Shown here: piece after piece, positions 30,510 to 42,216 of the stretch
Position numbering within the stretch: position 1 is the first letter of the stretch
Layout of the letters: each line of letters starts with the position of its first letter
Source: Selaginella moellendorffii
Lineage: Eukaryota > Streptophyta > Lycopodiopsida > Selaginellales > Selaginellaceae
Length of the DNA: 64,000 nucleotides
Assembly: GCF_000143415.4 (NCBI RefSeq)
Contig: NW_003314265.1
Location: 3,530,443-3,594,442, forward strand
Direction of reading: 5' to 3'
Notes under the pieces: model-generated
Database searches by the model: none
What the model was told of the DNA's origin: nothing
What the model saw: only the letters and a program-made list of their open reading frames with translations
Translations under genes and position numbers: made by a program

Positions 30510-31661
30510 TCAAACCACATAAAATGGTAGATCCTGGTCGAGACTCGCCAGTTTCTCAAGATCCTCAACAGAGAACTTGAAGTCAAACAATTTTATGTAC
30601 TCTAGCAGTTTCTCTGGATCGTAGCTTTGAATTACTGAGATTACACCATTCTCAAGTAACCACCGGAGCGCAATCTGTAATTTGGAGCACAAAGTTGAGC
30701 ATTCGACTGTAATGTATAGCCCACCTGATTCGGAGTCTTTCCATGGGTTTCGGCGATTTCTTTGATGACGGAATTGTTAACAACTGAGAGTGGAGGTTGC
30801 CCGCCTAAAGGACGCCATGAGCTCACACGAACGCCCACACCCTGACAGAACTCACGGAGCTGTTTCTGTTGCCACATAGGATGCAACTCAACCTGCATCG
30901 AGTGTTTTTTTTGCTTAGCCACTTCCAAAACTAGAGCGAAAGTTTCGGTACCTGGTTTACTGCGGGGACCACGCTAGCGCTCTCCAATATCTCTTTCACG
31001 TTTTTCGCTGAGAAGTTGCAAACACCCATCGCCTTTGTCAGGCCGCTTTGCACACAGTCTTCGAGAGCCTCCCATATCTCCTGCACGCTTGATGGAAGGG
31101 AAGCGCTCTCCCGCTGATTGGGAGGGTATGTGCAAGATTTCAGAAGCTTCGATGGGGACTGGACCAAGCAAAGATCCAGGTACTCAAGCTGTAGAGCGCT
31201 GCAAAGCCACCAGAATCACAGGCAGAAAGACGCTTTTTTTATGAGAAGGGATTACCTGAGGCTCTTTTCAACAGCAGGTCGAACTTCACCGGCATCAAGA
31301 AGGTGAAACTTAGATGTCACAAAAACCTCCTCGCGTTTCACCAGGCCATCCACAAATCCCTTCTTGAGGCCCTTCCCGACGGCTTCTTCCGTGCCATGAG
31401 CAGCTGCAGTGTCGAAATGTCGATAGCCCATCTGTGCACAAACGTCCAGCACCACTTCCGAGTGAGCTCGAGAGGAAAAACTACTAAAAGTGAGCTCTTT
31501 ACCTTCAGAGCCGAGACAACAGCATCCTGAATCTCGCTTGCAGAGCCAGGTGCCTCGCTGCCGAAGCCCAGAGCTGAAATGCAGGCGTCAGTGTTGAGAA
31601 TCACCACAGGAACTTTAAACAGTAAATGCTGTCGATGATTCGCCTCCGTCACTGTTTCCAT
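30510..31661 (-). CDS. Aldo-keto reductase-family protein with altered catalytic residues
   Basis: AKR4-like TIM-barrel protein assembled from about five exons. It starts METVTEANHRQHLLFKVPVV at 31661. Family motifs are SALGFGSEAPGSASEIQDAV, then MGYRHFDTAAAHGTEEAVG, then EEVFVTSKFHLLDAGEVRP. These are followed by SGLTKAMGVCNFSAKNVKEI, VNQVELHPMWQQKQLREFC and QIALRWLLENGVISVIQSY. Of the catalytic tetrad, Asp (HFDTA) and Lys (VTSKF) remain. The Tyr is His (AAAHGTEEA) and the His is Gln (DLCLVQSP, where the family has IHWP or IHFP). The C-terminal loop is short, ending DQDLPFYVV. All frames are open, so it is not an obvious pseudogene. Whether it still reduces carbonyls is doubtful. Confidence 0.85.
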
Positions 31662-32261
31662 GAAGAAGGCGAAAACAAACCAAGCGAGTTGATAAGAGGA
31701 GATGAGATCACTCCTTCTTGAAGAGGATCCACCAAACCTAACACACTAGAAATTTATCCGGGTTGCTTCTGAAGAAAAACCGAAGTACGACAAGAAAATA
31801 TAAAAAATAAAAAAAAATAAAAAAAACTAGAAAACCAGCCAAAGAATCGAAGCCAACATCACCATCGACAGACTGGGCCGAGCATTTACTTACACCAGTA
31901 ACTCCCTCCAAAATTTAGTGCCACCAATTCTTGTTGAGCACCCTGAGCAAAGGAACAAGGATGAGAGCTTCTATCGACAGCGACACACGAGGAATGGACT
32001 CAAAAAATAAATGTGCTCGGCTAGCTTAAGAGGACTACGACTGACAGCTGCGAGCCATATGCGACCAAGCACACACTGCGATATATACGAGTCTAAAAAC
32101 TCAATTTGAAGAGGAGGCTCACCTTTTCTCTCAGTGCTACGAGCAACGTGCTCCTTTCCCTTTCGATTTGCGTGGCAATCTCTACTGCAGATGATTCCAT
32201 TCCAACACATACATTAGTGATCCCAAGAGTCCAGAAAAAAATCGAGGCCTGTATAATTTTT
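31662..32261. other. Intergenic region
   Basis: A/T-rich, with an A-rich low-complexity run at 31798-31828. A short minus-strand frame ending ALILVPLLRVLNKNWWH (about 31917-31968) follows an acceptor-like site and may be an alternative 3' exon of the membrane-protein gene to the right; there is no further support. Confidence 0.35.
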
Positions 32262-33500
32262 TCATTCCGCTTTTTGGAGTTCTTCCATTGTTATACCCGT
32301 GTCAATCACGTTTTCTCTGACAAACCTGTGCAATTATCACCTCATTAGTGCGGGGGCCATAACAAAGTCGAGGCTTACCTGGATAGCTTATCCTTGGACG
32401 ATTGCAGAATATAAATGGACATAACCAAGGTTAATAGAAAAGCTGCACGCCCAGTTCCCGGTCAGATAAGACGATATCGAGGACCACGCTGCTTACCAGA
32501 TCCAAACAATATGTAGAAACCTGTTGCAACGTCAATCTCTGACTTCTCTTCCCTGCAATGAAACGCACAAACGACACCTCAAAAGCTCTGTGACCACGTA
32601 AGCGTACCAATTATATCGAACTAGTACGTGTTTTGGCCACTGCGAAGGATCCCAAAACTCTTTGAACGTCCCTTCGTGCTCGGCGACATCTACAAACGAA
32701 TAAAACATGTCATGAAAGGCATCCAAGGGTACGCGATTTACTTACAATCCTCAGGCATCTCGACGACTTTGGCAGAAACGCCTTCCAAATCGCCACCTGT
32801 GTATCTCTGGCAGACAAACAGTAAGCACGCATCTTCTGCACAACTTAAACATCCCACCAGAGTCACGTCAATCATAGGCATTTTGCTGGACTGTCGGCCC
32901 ACGATAAACAGCCATGGGGTGGTAATCCTCTCGTGTCCAAATTGCAAAGATCTGTGCATCAAACTTTAGCTACAAAGGAGATAGAGAAGAGGCGTACATT
33001 TTGTAGGGGTCGGCGCCGCTGTAGCCAACAGGCTTTGGAATTGGGACAACAACCTGAGAGTTTTCATGGTCGTTAGATTCGAGGAATAAAAAGAGGAATT
33101 CAAGCAGGAAGAAACTGATTTTACGTGTTCTCCAAAGAAATGTTAATCTCACATCTACTAATTTACACCGAAGTGGTTTCTAGACGAAAAAAGAAAGCAC
33201 TCTGTCTAGGAGGAAGTAAACTTTTCTGAAAGAAAATCTAGTCTTTCTTTTCTGATCTAAGAATGCTCTACCTCTCTGTTGATCCCAAATCGAGGGCAAT
33301 GGCGCCCCAAGTAATCGTGCCAGGGCGTTCGCATCTAGCAAGCAAGAAATTTCCGTCAAAAGAGGGAAAGAGAATGTAGCTCTACTCACGTTGTGGTACT
33401 GTCCCCTGCGCGCCAGCGGCACGTATTCTCCTAAAAAATAGCCATCGCAAGCTCCGATCGCCGCGATGACGAGCAGCAGGAACAAGGCGGGCGATCCCAT
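32262..33500 (-). CDS. Conserved plant single-pass membrane protein of unknown function
   Basis: Several short exons from ATG 33500. A signal peptide (MGSPALFLLLVIAAIGACDG) is followed by YFLGEYVPLARRGQYHN and TPWHDYLGRHCPRFGINRE. Then come VVVPIPKPVGYSGADPYKM and FGHERITTPWLFIVGRQSSK, followed by MPMIDVTLV. After a splice, RYTGGDLEGVSAKVVEMPE is followed by TFKEFWDPSQWPKHVLVRYN and EKSEIDVATGFYILFGS. One transmembrane span follows (LLLTLVMSIYILQSS), then a short cytosolic tail KDKLSRFVRENVIDTGITME ending QKAE at 32262. I recall near-identical blocks in uncharacterised plant proteins. The topology suggests a lumenal or extracellular domain anchored in the endomembrane system. Function unknown. 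Confidence 0.8.
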
Positions 33501-34071
33501 CGCCTCGATAAACCCTAAGAACTGGGAATATTTAGGGCATGGAAACGATTAGAGCCAGTGCTTTGATCGCCTCTTTGATCGAAGAATGGCGCAGCATATG
33601 GCGACTTCTAAAATCCTCAATGTGGACTGAAGCTCTCCAGGCGAAAAGGAAACGATCGAAAGCCTTGTTTCTCAAAAAACATTCGAAAGTTCTTTTTGTC
33701 TCCAACAGTTGTTAGGTTTTTTGACCAAAGGATCCTGGAATTAAACCTATCCCACATGCCGGGGCGTGGATTGAGGCCACTAAAACGGTATATAAGCTAG
33801 GGCCTGGGGATAAGCTCCATACTTACCTGGACGGGGTCTATTGGTGATCATGAAGGCCAATGGCCTAGGTTTGGATTTCCCATTGCACTATGGCTTGGCC
33901 AGCCTACCATCTTCCCAAATGGACGTCGTAATTTGTGGAAGTTGAGGGCTCGCGTACGCGCGCCCCTCTCCAAATCAAAGTTCCAAAATAGTAAATCTAT
34001 GACTGGGATCAAAGTATGATCCTTTGTTAGGTTTCATATAGGTCAGAGAGAGTTTTCGTTGCGATGGAAGA
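33501..34071. other. Intergenic region with dispersed repeat
   Basis: Holds the repeat at 33737-33974; the rest shows no coding signal. Confidence 0.5.
33737..33974 (-). repeat. Dispersed repeat, copy 2 (inverted mate of 14281-14526)
   Basis: Reverse complement of copy 1 with several single-base differences and indels (for example GATAAGCTCC for GAAAGGATCC). Divergence suggests both are old members of a multicopy family rather than a recent duplication. Confidence 0.75.
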
Positions 34072-34809
34072 TTGAGCGATGCGCAGGGGGCACGGGGAGG
34101 AAGAGAGCGTTCGAGTGATGCGAGAGGCACCGCGCTGCTCTCAAGGCGTGCGCGGGGCTGGCGTTCAAAGAAGAGTCTCAGGGCAGAGGCCAAACCGTGC
34201 GGGGATTGGCTACTTTACTTCTGTTCTCGTGTTACTTTTCTCGTCGCTCTCAAGGCTTGCTCTAGCTGCGAAAGACGAAAGTATGAAGATCAAGGCTCTG
34301 CCCAAGGCGCGAGAATCCACTCCGATGCTGCGAACCGGGACGTTTTCGTCTTGAATGCTCTGGTGGACATGTATGGCATGGTGGACGCTGGCCGACAGGA
34401 TGCCTTGGGATACGCACAGAATGGCGATGGCGAAGAAGCTCTACTGCTGTTTGCGGTCATGCAGGACGAGGGATGTCTTCCGGGTTCTCCAGCTTTCGTG
34501 ACTGCATGACAGGCTTGGCTGCCTCGCGGAGAGCGAAGAGTGGATGGATGAAGATGAAGGCTTTGGATGTATGTTCATTCTCAAGCTTTCTCCAGTGGCT
34601 GGGATTCTGATAGGCCTGGTGGAGTGACTTTGCAGCCACACTGGGATGGCTCACAAGGCGAGAGAAGTTTTGTGGACGATGAGGTGTGGTGTTGATCCAA
34701 GCATTGACCACTACTCGATCTCTATGGTTGAGACGAGTGGACTTGGCGATGGAAGAATGCCTTTCGATAACAACGATGTAACAATGACGGCATTTCTGTC
34801 CAGTCTGTA
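34072..34809 (+). pseudogene. Broken PPR gene relic
   Basis: Pieces of PPR repeats in shifting frames. The first is VTFLVALKACSSCERRKYED, the second ANRDVFVLNALVDMYG. Then comes YAQNGDGEEALLLFAVMQDE up to a stop near 34509. A later frame reads CSHTGMAHKAREVLWTMRCG and VDPSIDHYSISMVETSGLGD, which is the usual block before the E motifs. Frame changes and missing segments show it is decayed. Confidence 0.75.
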
Positions 34810-34941
34810 AACATTGATCCATGAAATATCTATTTTGTAAACATTGATCTATTATTGGCCGTTGGATCTCACTCATCCATCGGTTTATATTCATTATATG
34901 TATTCGTTAACACATTAGAATATTTAGGGTTCTTGCTAACA

Positions 34942-37900
34942 ATGTGGAAGCTCCATGTCGCCAGCGGTGGCGATTCTTCTTCCGCCACGCCACTCAGCAC
35001 TCTCAACGATCTCGTCGGCCGCCAGATCTGGTGCTACGACGAGGCCCTCGGCAGCGACGAGGATCGCGCGCGCGTCCAAGAGGCTCGGGATCACTTCGCC
35101 AAGAATCGCCATGTCCACAAGCACAGCTCCGATCTCCTCATGCGAATGCAGGTATGCTGGTGGAATTCCTGATTTTCGAATCTCCAATCTTTCTTCTCTT
35201 CTCGCATAGCTCTCCAAGGCTGCACAGCCGCTGCCCCAAATCCCTCCTCCAGTGAAGGTCCAAAGCGATGCGGAGATCAAGCAGAGCGATGTCGAGACCA
35301 CGATTCGTCGTGCCTTGCGGTTTTACTCCACGATTCAAGCCGAGGACGGTCACTGGCCTGGCGATTACGGAGGTCCCATGTTTCTCATGCCGGGATTGGT
35401 ATGAGCTTATCTTTGGGATTTCTTACATGCCAAACGATGGTGTATTATCAGATCATTGCTTTGTACGTCACTGGAGCGATCAACGTGGTTTTGTCACCGG
35501 AGCACCACCGAGAAATGTGTAGATACTTTTTCAATCACCAGGTGTGTAATCTTTCTTTCTAGCGATGTTCGTGAATTTTTTGTCTTTCTGGAAGAACGAA
35601 GATGGCGGCTGGGGATTGCACATTGAAGGGCACAGCACGATGTTTGGCACTGTACTTGTTTATGTTTCTCTACGGCTACTTGGCCAAGAACCAGACAAGC
35701 CGGCCATGAAGAGCGCCCTTTCATGGATTTTTGGTCATGGAGGGACTATCGCCATTCCGTCCTGGGGAAAGTTTTGGCTCGCGGTACGTGAAGGAAAATT
35801 CAAGTTGTTTCTTTGTTATTGACGATAACCTGTCTCTGTAAGGTTCTTGGAGTGTTCGATTGGTCGGGAGTTAATCCCCTACCGCCAGAAATGTATTTGC
35901 TGCCGTATGCGATTCCCCTTCATCCAGGTATCTCCTTAATTATTTGTTCTCTACGTATGCTCAAAGTTTTCTTTAGGACGTATGTGGTGTCATTGCCGGA
36001 TGGTTTATCTTCCTATGAGCTATATCTATGGTCGTCGTTTCACTGGAAAAATCACACCCAAGGTCGAAGCTCTGAGAAAGGAGCTCTTTAACGGACCCTT
36101 TGAAGACGTGGATTGGAATCGTGCGCGAAATAGTTGTGCAAAGGTAAAATTTTCTGCGCACCCGAGAAGGATGCATTTATTTTTATCAGCTTACAGAAAG
36201 CATTTCTTGATGACTGGTACGCAGGAAGATCTGTATTATCCTCATCCGCTCATACAAGATGTTCTTTGGGGAGTTTTGCATAAAGGTGTGGAGCCTCTTT
36301 TAATGCGTTGGCCAGGATCATTGCTGCGCAAAAAGGCGCTTGATACGGTTCTCGAGCATATCCACTACGAGGATGTCAATACGAGATATATATGCATTGG
36401 GCCTGTTAACAAGGTGGGAATCGTTTTGCTCCTCTATCTATTTAGTTTATTGTTCCACTCAGGTCATCAACATGCTTTGCTGTTGGGCGGAGGACCCAAA
36501 CTCCGAAGCTTTCAAACAGCACTTGCCCCGAATTCATGATTATCTCTGGGTTGCGGAAGATGGGCTGAAAATGCAGGTAAAAGGATTTTTAGATAATTTT
36601 TTTTTTCTATTTGTTACGTAACCAAGAAACATATAAGGGATACAATGGCAGTCAACTTTGGGATACAGCTTTTGCTGTACAAGCGATCATATCAACGGAT
36701 ATGCTTGAAGAATCCCGGGAGATGCTGAAGAAAGCTCATTCCTACATAGAAAAATCACAGGTTTGTAACAAGAATCACTATACGTTGGTTATCACGATCT
36801 TCCTCCCAAAGGTACGCGAAGACTGTCCCGGGGATTTGGACTATTTCCATCGACATATATCAAATGGAGCATGGCCATTTTCTAACAGAGATCACGGATG
36901 GCCTATATCGGATTGTACTGCTGAAGGCTTGAAGGTATTATCGACCATTGGGGTATCTACATTCTGATGGATCATTCTTTTGTAGAGTGTGTTGCTACTA
37001 TCCCGCATTTCATCGGACGTTGTTGGGAAGCCCTTATCTCCGGAACGGCTTTATGATTGCGTTAATATGCTCATTTCCTATCAGGTACAATACTTTTCCC
37101 CTTGGATAAGTTGGCCGATAACTCGTGAAATCAGAACGCTAATGGAGGAGTCGCAACATACGAATTGACACGTTCATATGCTTGGATCGAGGTGAGATGA
37201 AAGGATGGATTTTAAGTGATAACTTGTCGAAATTGCAGCTGTTCAACCCTTCAGAAACATTTGGGGACATAACAATCGATTACTCGTAAGAACTACAGCT
37301 ATCTAAGTACGCTCTCTAAGCGTGCGTTTGGTCTTTTTCTAGCTATGTGGAATGTACATCAGCTTGCGTTCAGGCGCTCTGTGCTTTCAGCAGGCTCTAC
37401 CCTGACCATCGGTCCAAGGAAATCGAGCTATTTGTGGCCAAAGGATGCCAATATATTGAAAGCATTCAAAGACCTGATGGCTCCTGGTAAGCTTGTGTTC
37501 TTTTTTCTATTCTCATACGTTTTTAAGGTACGGGTCATGGGGTGTTTGTTTCACGTACGGCATCTGGTTTGGAGTCCTGGGCTTGGTTGCCGCTGGCAAA
37601 AGCTATAAGCACTCTGCAGCAATCCGCAAGGCCTGCGATTTCCTTGTTTCTAAGCAGCTCCCATCAGGTGGCTGGGGTGAGAGCTACCTCTCCTCTCAAA
37701 ACAAGGTGTGGCTAATTTTCTCTTTCTCGTGATACATGTAAGCTTCCCTCCTTTGCAGGTTTATATGAACCTGGAAGGTGGTAAGCACCACCTCGTTAAC
37801 ACGGCCTGGGCGATGCTAGCGCTTATTGCAGGTGGACAGGCAAGTCTAGACAATTTAGTTTCAGAAATGTTTTGGTTTCAAAATGTTTCTCTCTTTATCT

Positions 37901-38166
37901 TGTTTAGGCTGAAAGAGATTCCACGCCTCTGCATAAAGCCGCTGCTCTTTTGGTAAACGGACAGCTTGAAGATGGCGATTTTCCACAGGAGGTACGTAAT
38001 GCTTACATATGGTTTTTCCGTCACCTTGTTTGCTTCTTTCTTGCAGGAAATAATTGGAGTGTTTAACGGCAACTGCATGATCAGCTACTCCGCCTACAGG
38101 TGTATCTTCCCAATCTGGGCACTCGGACAATACCGCAGCCGCGTGCTCAAGCGTCCAGCAAAGTGA
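34942..38166 (+). CDS. CAS1: Cycloartenol synthase (oxidosqualene cyclase), about 17 introns
   Basis: Cyclises 2,3-oxidosqualene to cycloartenol, the first ring-forming step of plant sterol synthesis, in the ER. ATG at 34942 gives [20 protein letters not shown]. Exons then run in family order: [40 protein letters not shown], and [17 protein letters not shown] with the CAS Tyr. The catalytic region is [15 protein letters not shown]. It has the acid DCTAE and, at the positions I align with Arabidopsis His477 and Ile481, His and Ile as in true cycloartenol synthases. Later come [37 protein letters not shown] and [10 protein letters not shown] (QW-type motifs). The C-terminus [15 protein letters not shown] stops at 38166, 85 bp from the end of the convergent PDI gene. 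All frames look intact. Confidence 0.93.
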
Positions 38167-38251
38167 TGGATTGATCTCGTCTTATTAGTTTCCGGCAACA
38201 CATAACATAAAGCACCATTCCATCGCTTCGCAAAAATTCTCCCGACGGAAA

Positions 38252-40241
38252 TCACAGCTCGTCTTTAGAAGGCTCGCCGGCGTCCGGTGTCGCCGAAGGA
38301 GCAGCCGAGGTTCTGTGCTTGTCAACGAAGCTGATCAAATCCTCCTTGCTTCGATCGCCCTCGTACTTGACGGCTTGCTTGGCGCCCGTGTAGAGGTAGA
38401 GCGTGGGGAAGCCCTGGACGTCAAACGTTTCGTCTTCAATGTCGTTGGCAGTGGCATCCTGCGTAGAGGAAAGAAAGAGACTGGTTACTTACGAAAGCAA
38501 CGCAACTGTGCAAGAAAACTCACCAGTTTCGCGATGACGACCTTGGGATCATCCTTGAAGTGTTCCGCGACTTCGTCCAGCGTGGGCGCCAGTTTCTTAC
38601 AGTGGCCACACCACGGCGCGTAGAATTCCAAAAGAACTGGAGGTACGAATAAATGTTAGTAGAGTGTAAACTATAACGTGGTTATGTTCTTGTGCATTAC
38701 CATCTTTCCCAGACTCGATAACGAGGTCGTTCAAAGTGTTCCTCACCACCACTTTGACTGGTTCATCGTTTTTCTCGGGAACGGGCTCGGACTTCACCCA
38801 CGGCTTGAGCTTTCCAGCCTGTGTCCAATGTCAAGTGTAAGAGAAAATGTGAGCGTCCGTGAGAGAACTTACCAAATAGTCGTCCACAAAACTGGATAGC
38901 TTTGATGATTCGATCGTCTCTACTGCGAACTTTTTCCCTTGTGCGTCTTGTACAACAATGGACGGCAGCTTTGCAGCTGCAAGACCAAAGTGCTGCACAA
39001 AAGGAAAGATTTAAGAATGTGAGGATACCAAATTAGAATTAGCAGACCTGAAGAGCATGGTCGTTTCCTGCGCTGTTGGCAGCAAGGAAAAGAAGGCCTT
39101 TTGGTTTGTTTGACTCTGCAACCTTCTTGTAAGCAGGTCGATATTCTTCGTCATGGCTCGACTCGACAAACAGAAACACCTATCCTCCCCAGAAAAAGGT
39201 AAACATCAATCCAAACATTGAGAAAACAAAACCTTTGGCGCCTCCTTGTTGAAAAACTTCATTAGAAACGGCTGCATTTCGGGGTCCTGATTCAGCTCGG
39301 TCACAAGAGGCAAGCTCGATTCCTCCACAAACTTTTTGAGCTCCTCGACATAGAAATTCTAAGAAGGTGGCGTTAAGCAAGATAGATGGCAACCAGTCAG
39401 AGCTTACCGTGAAGTCGTTAAAACGTTCGTCGAAAACCTTGAACAGCCTGACTGCCGGAGCTTTCAGTGGCTCGTCCTTCAGAGGCAGCACGGAAGCGTC
39501 CAGTGTGTGACGAAAGTCGTACTCAGATCTGAGCGCTTCCGCGAGAGCCGTGAAGTTTTGGAACTCTTCGCTATCATAAGACTTAAAAACTCCAATCTGG
39601 AAGAGAGTCAAGCAAAAAAGAATTTTGAGCTTCAAAACTTACAATAGCTATCTTGTTCTGTCCAACGAAATCTCCAGCCTCTTCAGTAGAAGTTAGCTCC
39701 ACTGTGGCTGGCCCGGCTTGTTTCTTCAAGTAGCTCACAATGCCATCTGCGTCGCGCGGCCCCTTGTACTCCTCCACGGTCCCCTTGCGAATGATCTTCA
39801 AGGTGGGGAAACCCCGGATCTCATAGTCCGACGCAATCTTCTTGTTCTTCTCCTCGTTCGCGTCTACTTTGGCCAAAACGATGTTGTGTTCTTTCAGTGC
39901 GGTCGCCGCCTTCTCGTACTGGAGTAAAAGAGCAAATCAATAGTTAGTTCTGCGCTGCGAAGAGGAGAATAATCTCACCTCGGGAGCTAGCTTCTTACAG
40001 TGCCCACACCTGTCAATCGAAATATCAGATTAGCCATCATCAGCGAGACGCCAGTGATCGATCGAACTTACCAGGGCGCGTAGAACTCGACGACGATGAA
40101 GTCGTGCTTCTTGATCTCGTCCGCGAAGTTGGAGTCGTCGAGCTCAAGAACATCGCTGCTCTCGCTCGACGCATCGATGACTCTGGCAGCAGTGACCGCC
40201 AGCAGCGCAAGCGCCAGGAATACCACTCCCTCTCGCGCCAT
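38252..40241 (-). CDS. PDI: Protein disulfide isomerase (two thioredoxin domains, KDEL)
   Basis: ER folding enzyme that forms and rearranges disulfides. The chosen start at 40241 opens a signal peptide, [20 protein letters not shown]; an in-frame ATG at 40343 would bury it. The a domain reads [20 protein letters not shown]. The following [20 protein letters not shown] carries the cis-Pro. The b and b' domains follow ([39 protein letters not shown]). The a' domain repeats the active site as [20 protein letters not shown], with [14 protein letters not shown]. The protein ends [10 protein letters not shown] with the ER-retention signal. Eight or so short introns. A decayed mirror copy of its 3' half lies at 43437-43656. 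Confidence 0.95.
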
Positions 40242-40545
40242 GGAAATGATCCAATAACAAAGCCCTAGGCGAGAGCTTAAAACCCCACACAGAACAGGAA
40301 CTGTGTACGATGTGTACGAACGGCTAGATTGCCGCTTAGCCATGCAATGCGGGAATCGTAGCCGTCCATCTGGTCATGACATGGCAAAGAGCTTCCTTTG
40401 CGTACACGTGGCATTCATCGGTTGGGCACTTGACGTGCAAGGCAGCCACATTATTCACGTTTTTGCTGACGTGGACGTTTATTAGAATATGCTGAAGAGA
40501 TCCTGTTCTTGCCTGATTAGGGCAAAGAAGCATTTTCTCATTTTT
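40242..40545. promoter_or_regulatory. Divergent upstream region of PDI
   Basis: About 300 bp between the PDI start and the next plus-strand ORF. It includes ACGTGG and GACGTGG elements (around 40403-40475), similar to G-box/ER-stress type ACGT cores, which would suit an ER chaperone gene. The role is inferred. Confidence 0.4.
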
Positions 40546-41040
40546 ATGGCGGGGGCTGCGCTGATCCGGGGTGTGGAGGCGCAAGCTTCCGCCGCGCTGA
40601 TCTACAGCCTGGGGGTGGATTGCCACGGCGCCCAATCGCTCGTCCAGGACGCCGTGGCGTCGCCGCCGAGGAGGCTGTGCTCGCGGGTGAGGAAGCGTGC
40701 CAGGACGATTCGCGGCCGCGGCAGGCGCAGATCGTATTCTTCGGGCTCCGAGGAGGATTTCTCCGATGGCAACGGGGGAAATGGAAATGGGGCCGGCGAC
40801 AACGGCAGCGGCGGTGGCGGATCGTCCGATTGGTGGGGTGAGAGCTGGAGCGACGATGGATCGTGGTGGTGGTGGAGGGACGAGGGATCGAGGAGGGCGC
40901 TTCTCAGCTTTTTCCACCAGGTCGCGTGCTGGGTATGTTTGCTCCAATCCCTCCATTTTCTAGTTAAGAACGTCATCAGGCTTAGCCAGGGGGGTGACCC
41001 GTATGGCTCTGGAGAGACCACCTCGGTGCTCTCGCATTGA
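40546..41040 (+). CDS. Hypothetical plant protein with Gly/Asp/Trp-rich middle and C-terminal hydrophobic helix
   Basis: From ATG 40546 the product is MAGAALIRGVEAQASAALIY and 144 further residues; the frame is open further upstream to 40489. An Arg-rich block (RRLCSRVRKRARTIRGRGRR) precedes an acidic, Gly/Asn-rich segment and a Trp run (WWGESWSDDGSWWWWRDEG). The C-terminal part has a hydrophobic stretch (LLSFFHQVACWVCLLQSLHF), possibly one membrane helix, then a Ser/Gly tail. The arrangement resembles small uncharacterised plastid-directed plant proteins with DGSWWWW-type runs, but I cannot name it. High GC contrasts with the surrounding spacer. Confidence 0.5.
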   Translation: MAGAALIRGVEAQASAALIYSLGVDCHGAQSLVQDAVASPPRRLCSRVRKRARTIRGRGRRRSYSSGSEEDFSDGNGGNGNGAGDNGSGGGGSSDWWGESWSDDGSWWWWRDEGSRRALLSFFHQVACWVCLLQSLHFLVKNVIRLSQGGDPYGSGETTSVLSH

Positions 41041-41289
41041 TTCCTCCTGCAAGGCTACTCGACAGCCATTTGTGTATATAATTCCACGTTCGCTGCATAG
41101 AATCACACAAGCAAGCTTTTCTTGTGAATTTTCATTCTATAGTCTTTGGTTTGTCTTGGTTTGCTTTTCTTTTATCTCGGGAACTCCAAAGAGAAAAAGG
41201 AAAGTTAGTGTCTCTTTCCTTGTACTTGAGAAGGGTGTTTAGATGATTGTGATCACGCTAATTTGTCCTGGAGAGGAAGAGCTTTCCAA

Positions 41290-42216
41290 TCATATGACCG
41301 AGCAGGGAGGATCCGAGTGGAGCGTGAAGCTGTACACATAGCCATCCGACTCGACCCTCAGCTCGGTGGCGAACATCTGGAAGTTGTTCCCGAAGAAAGA
41401 GTGGCCGAGGACAAAGTCGTGGCGGGAGAACTTCATCACGGCAAAGTCCATCCGGCCCATGTACCCGCCATCGATCTCGAACTCGAGCTTCGGAGCCACC
41501 AAGTTGCCGGTATAAGTACTGGTTCCCAGCGGTGTCTCGACGCTAAACTCCGTGCACTCCTCCGTTCGCAGGCCGAGGCGGGACACGGCGCTCTCGGACA
41601 CGAAGTTGTCGGAGCTGTTGCTGGCCACGAAGCTGACCGTGTGCCCGTTCACTCTCCCGCGCTGCCATTTCCCGAAGTCGTCGTCGCCGGAGTACACCAC
41701 AAAGTGGAGCTTCACGTCCTTCTTTGGAGCGCTCGGCGGCTGCTCCTCCTTCTTTGGAGGTAAGGCCACGAAACTCTGGTAGTAGCGAGCTGTCAGGGGT
41801 GGTGTTTCTTTCGGCTTTGCCTCGGCAGCGGCCTTTGCGGCCCTCTCCGCCTGGAGCGCCAGAGTTATGGCCTCCTGCAAGTTCCTGGGCTTCCTCAAGT
41901 TGACGAAGTTTGCCAGCGGCGGGTTGAGACCCGAGATGTACCGGTTGAGCTTGCGCGAGTCGAGAAAGTTATCGGTGTATTCTCCGACTGAGAGCTCCTT
42001 CTGTTTGATCGCAGTGGCAGCGTCATCGCCAGCGGCGCACGGCTTGAAGCAGCGAAGTATGAGATTCTTGAAATCCTCCCAGGTGGTGGTGGCGGCACCG
42101 TCCTGGTGGTGAAGAGCTCTCCACTTGGCGTGGGCGGGGCCTGTGAGATAGTTTGCCGCATAGAGAATCTTGTGGCTGTCCTCGTGGATGGCGACTGTGT
42201 TAAAGAAGCACTTGCT
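41290..42216 (-). pseudogene. Gag/retropepsin-like retrotransposon relic
   Basis: One open frame without an ATG, opening after a TAA at 42217-42219. The first part has the Retrotrans_gag signature: HKILYAANYLTGPAHAKWRA and then TTTWEDFKNLILRCFKP. A later YISGLNPPLANFVNLRKPRN and a Lys/Ala-rich linker lead to a retropepsin-like segment. That segment reads VNGHTVSFVASNSSDNFVSE and AVSRLGL, followed by FEIDGGYMGRMDFAVMKFSR and DFVLGHSFFG. The catalytic Asp-Thr/Ser-Gly triad is replaced by ASNSS. No reverse transcriptase, integrase or LTR follows. It is non-autonomous and 5' truncated, lying at the centre of the inverted duplication. Its open frame over 309 codons is notable for a relic. Confidence 0.75.

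Noticed and set aside
40932-40963. A 31-bp intron in the hypothetical Trp-rich gene.
   Set aside because: Shorter than any intron seen in the window, and the frame stays open without splicing.
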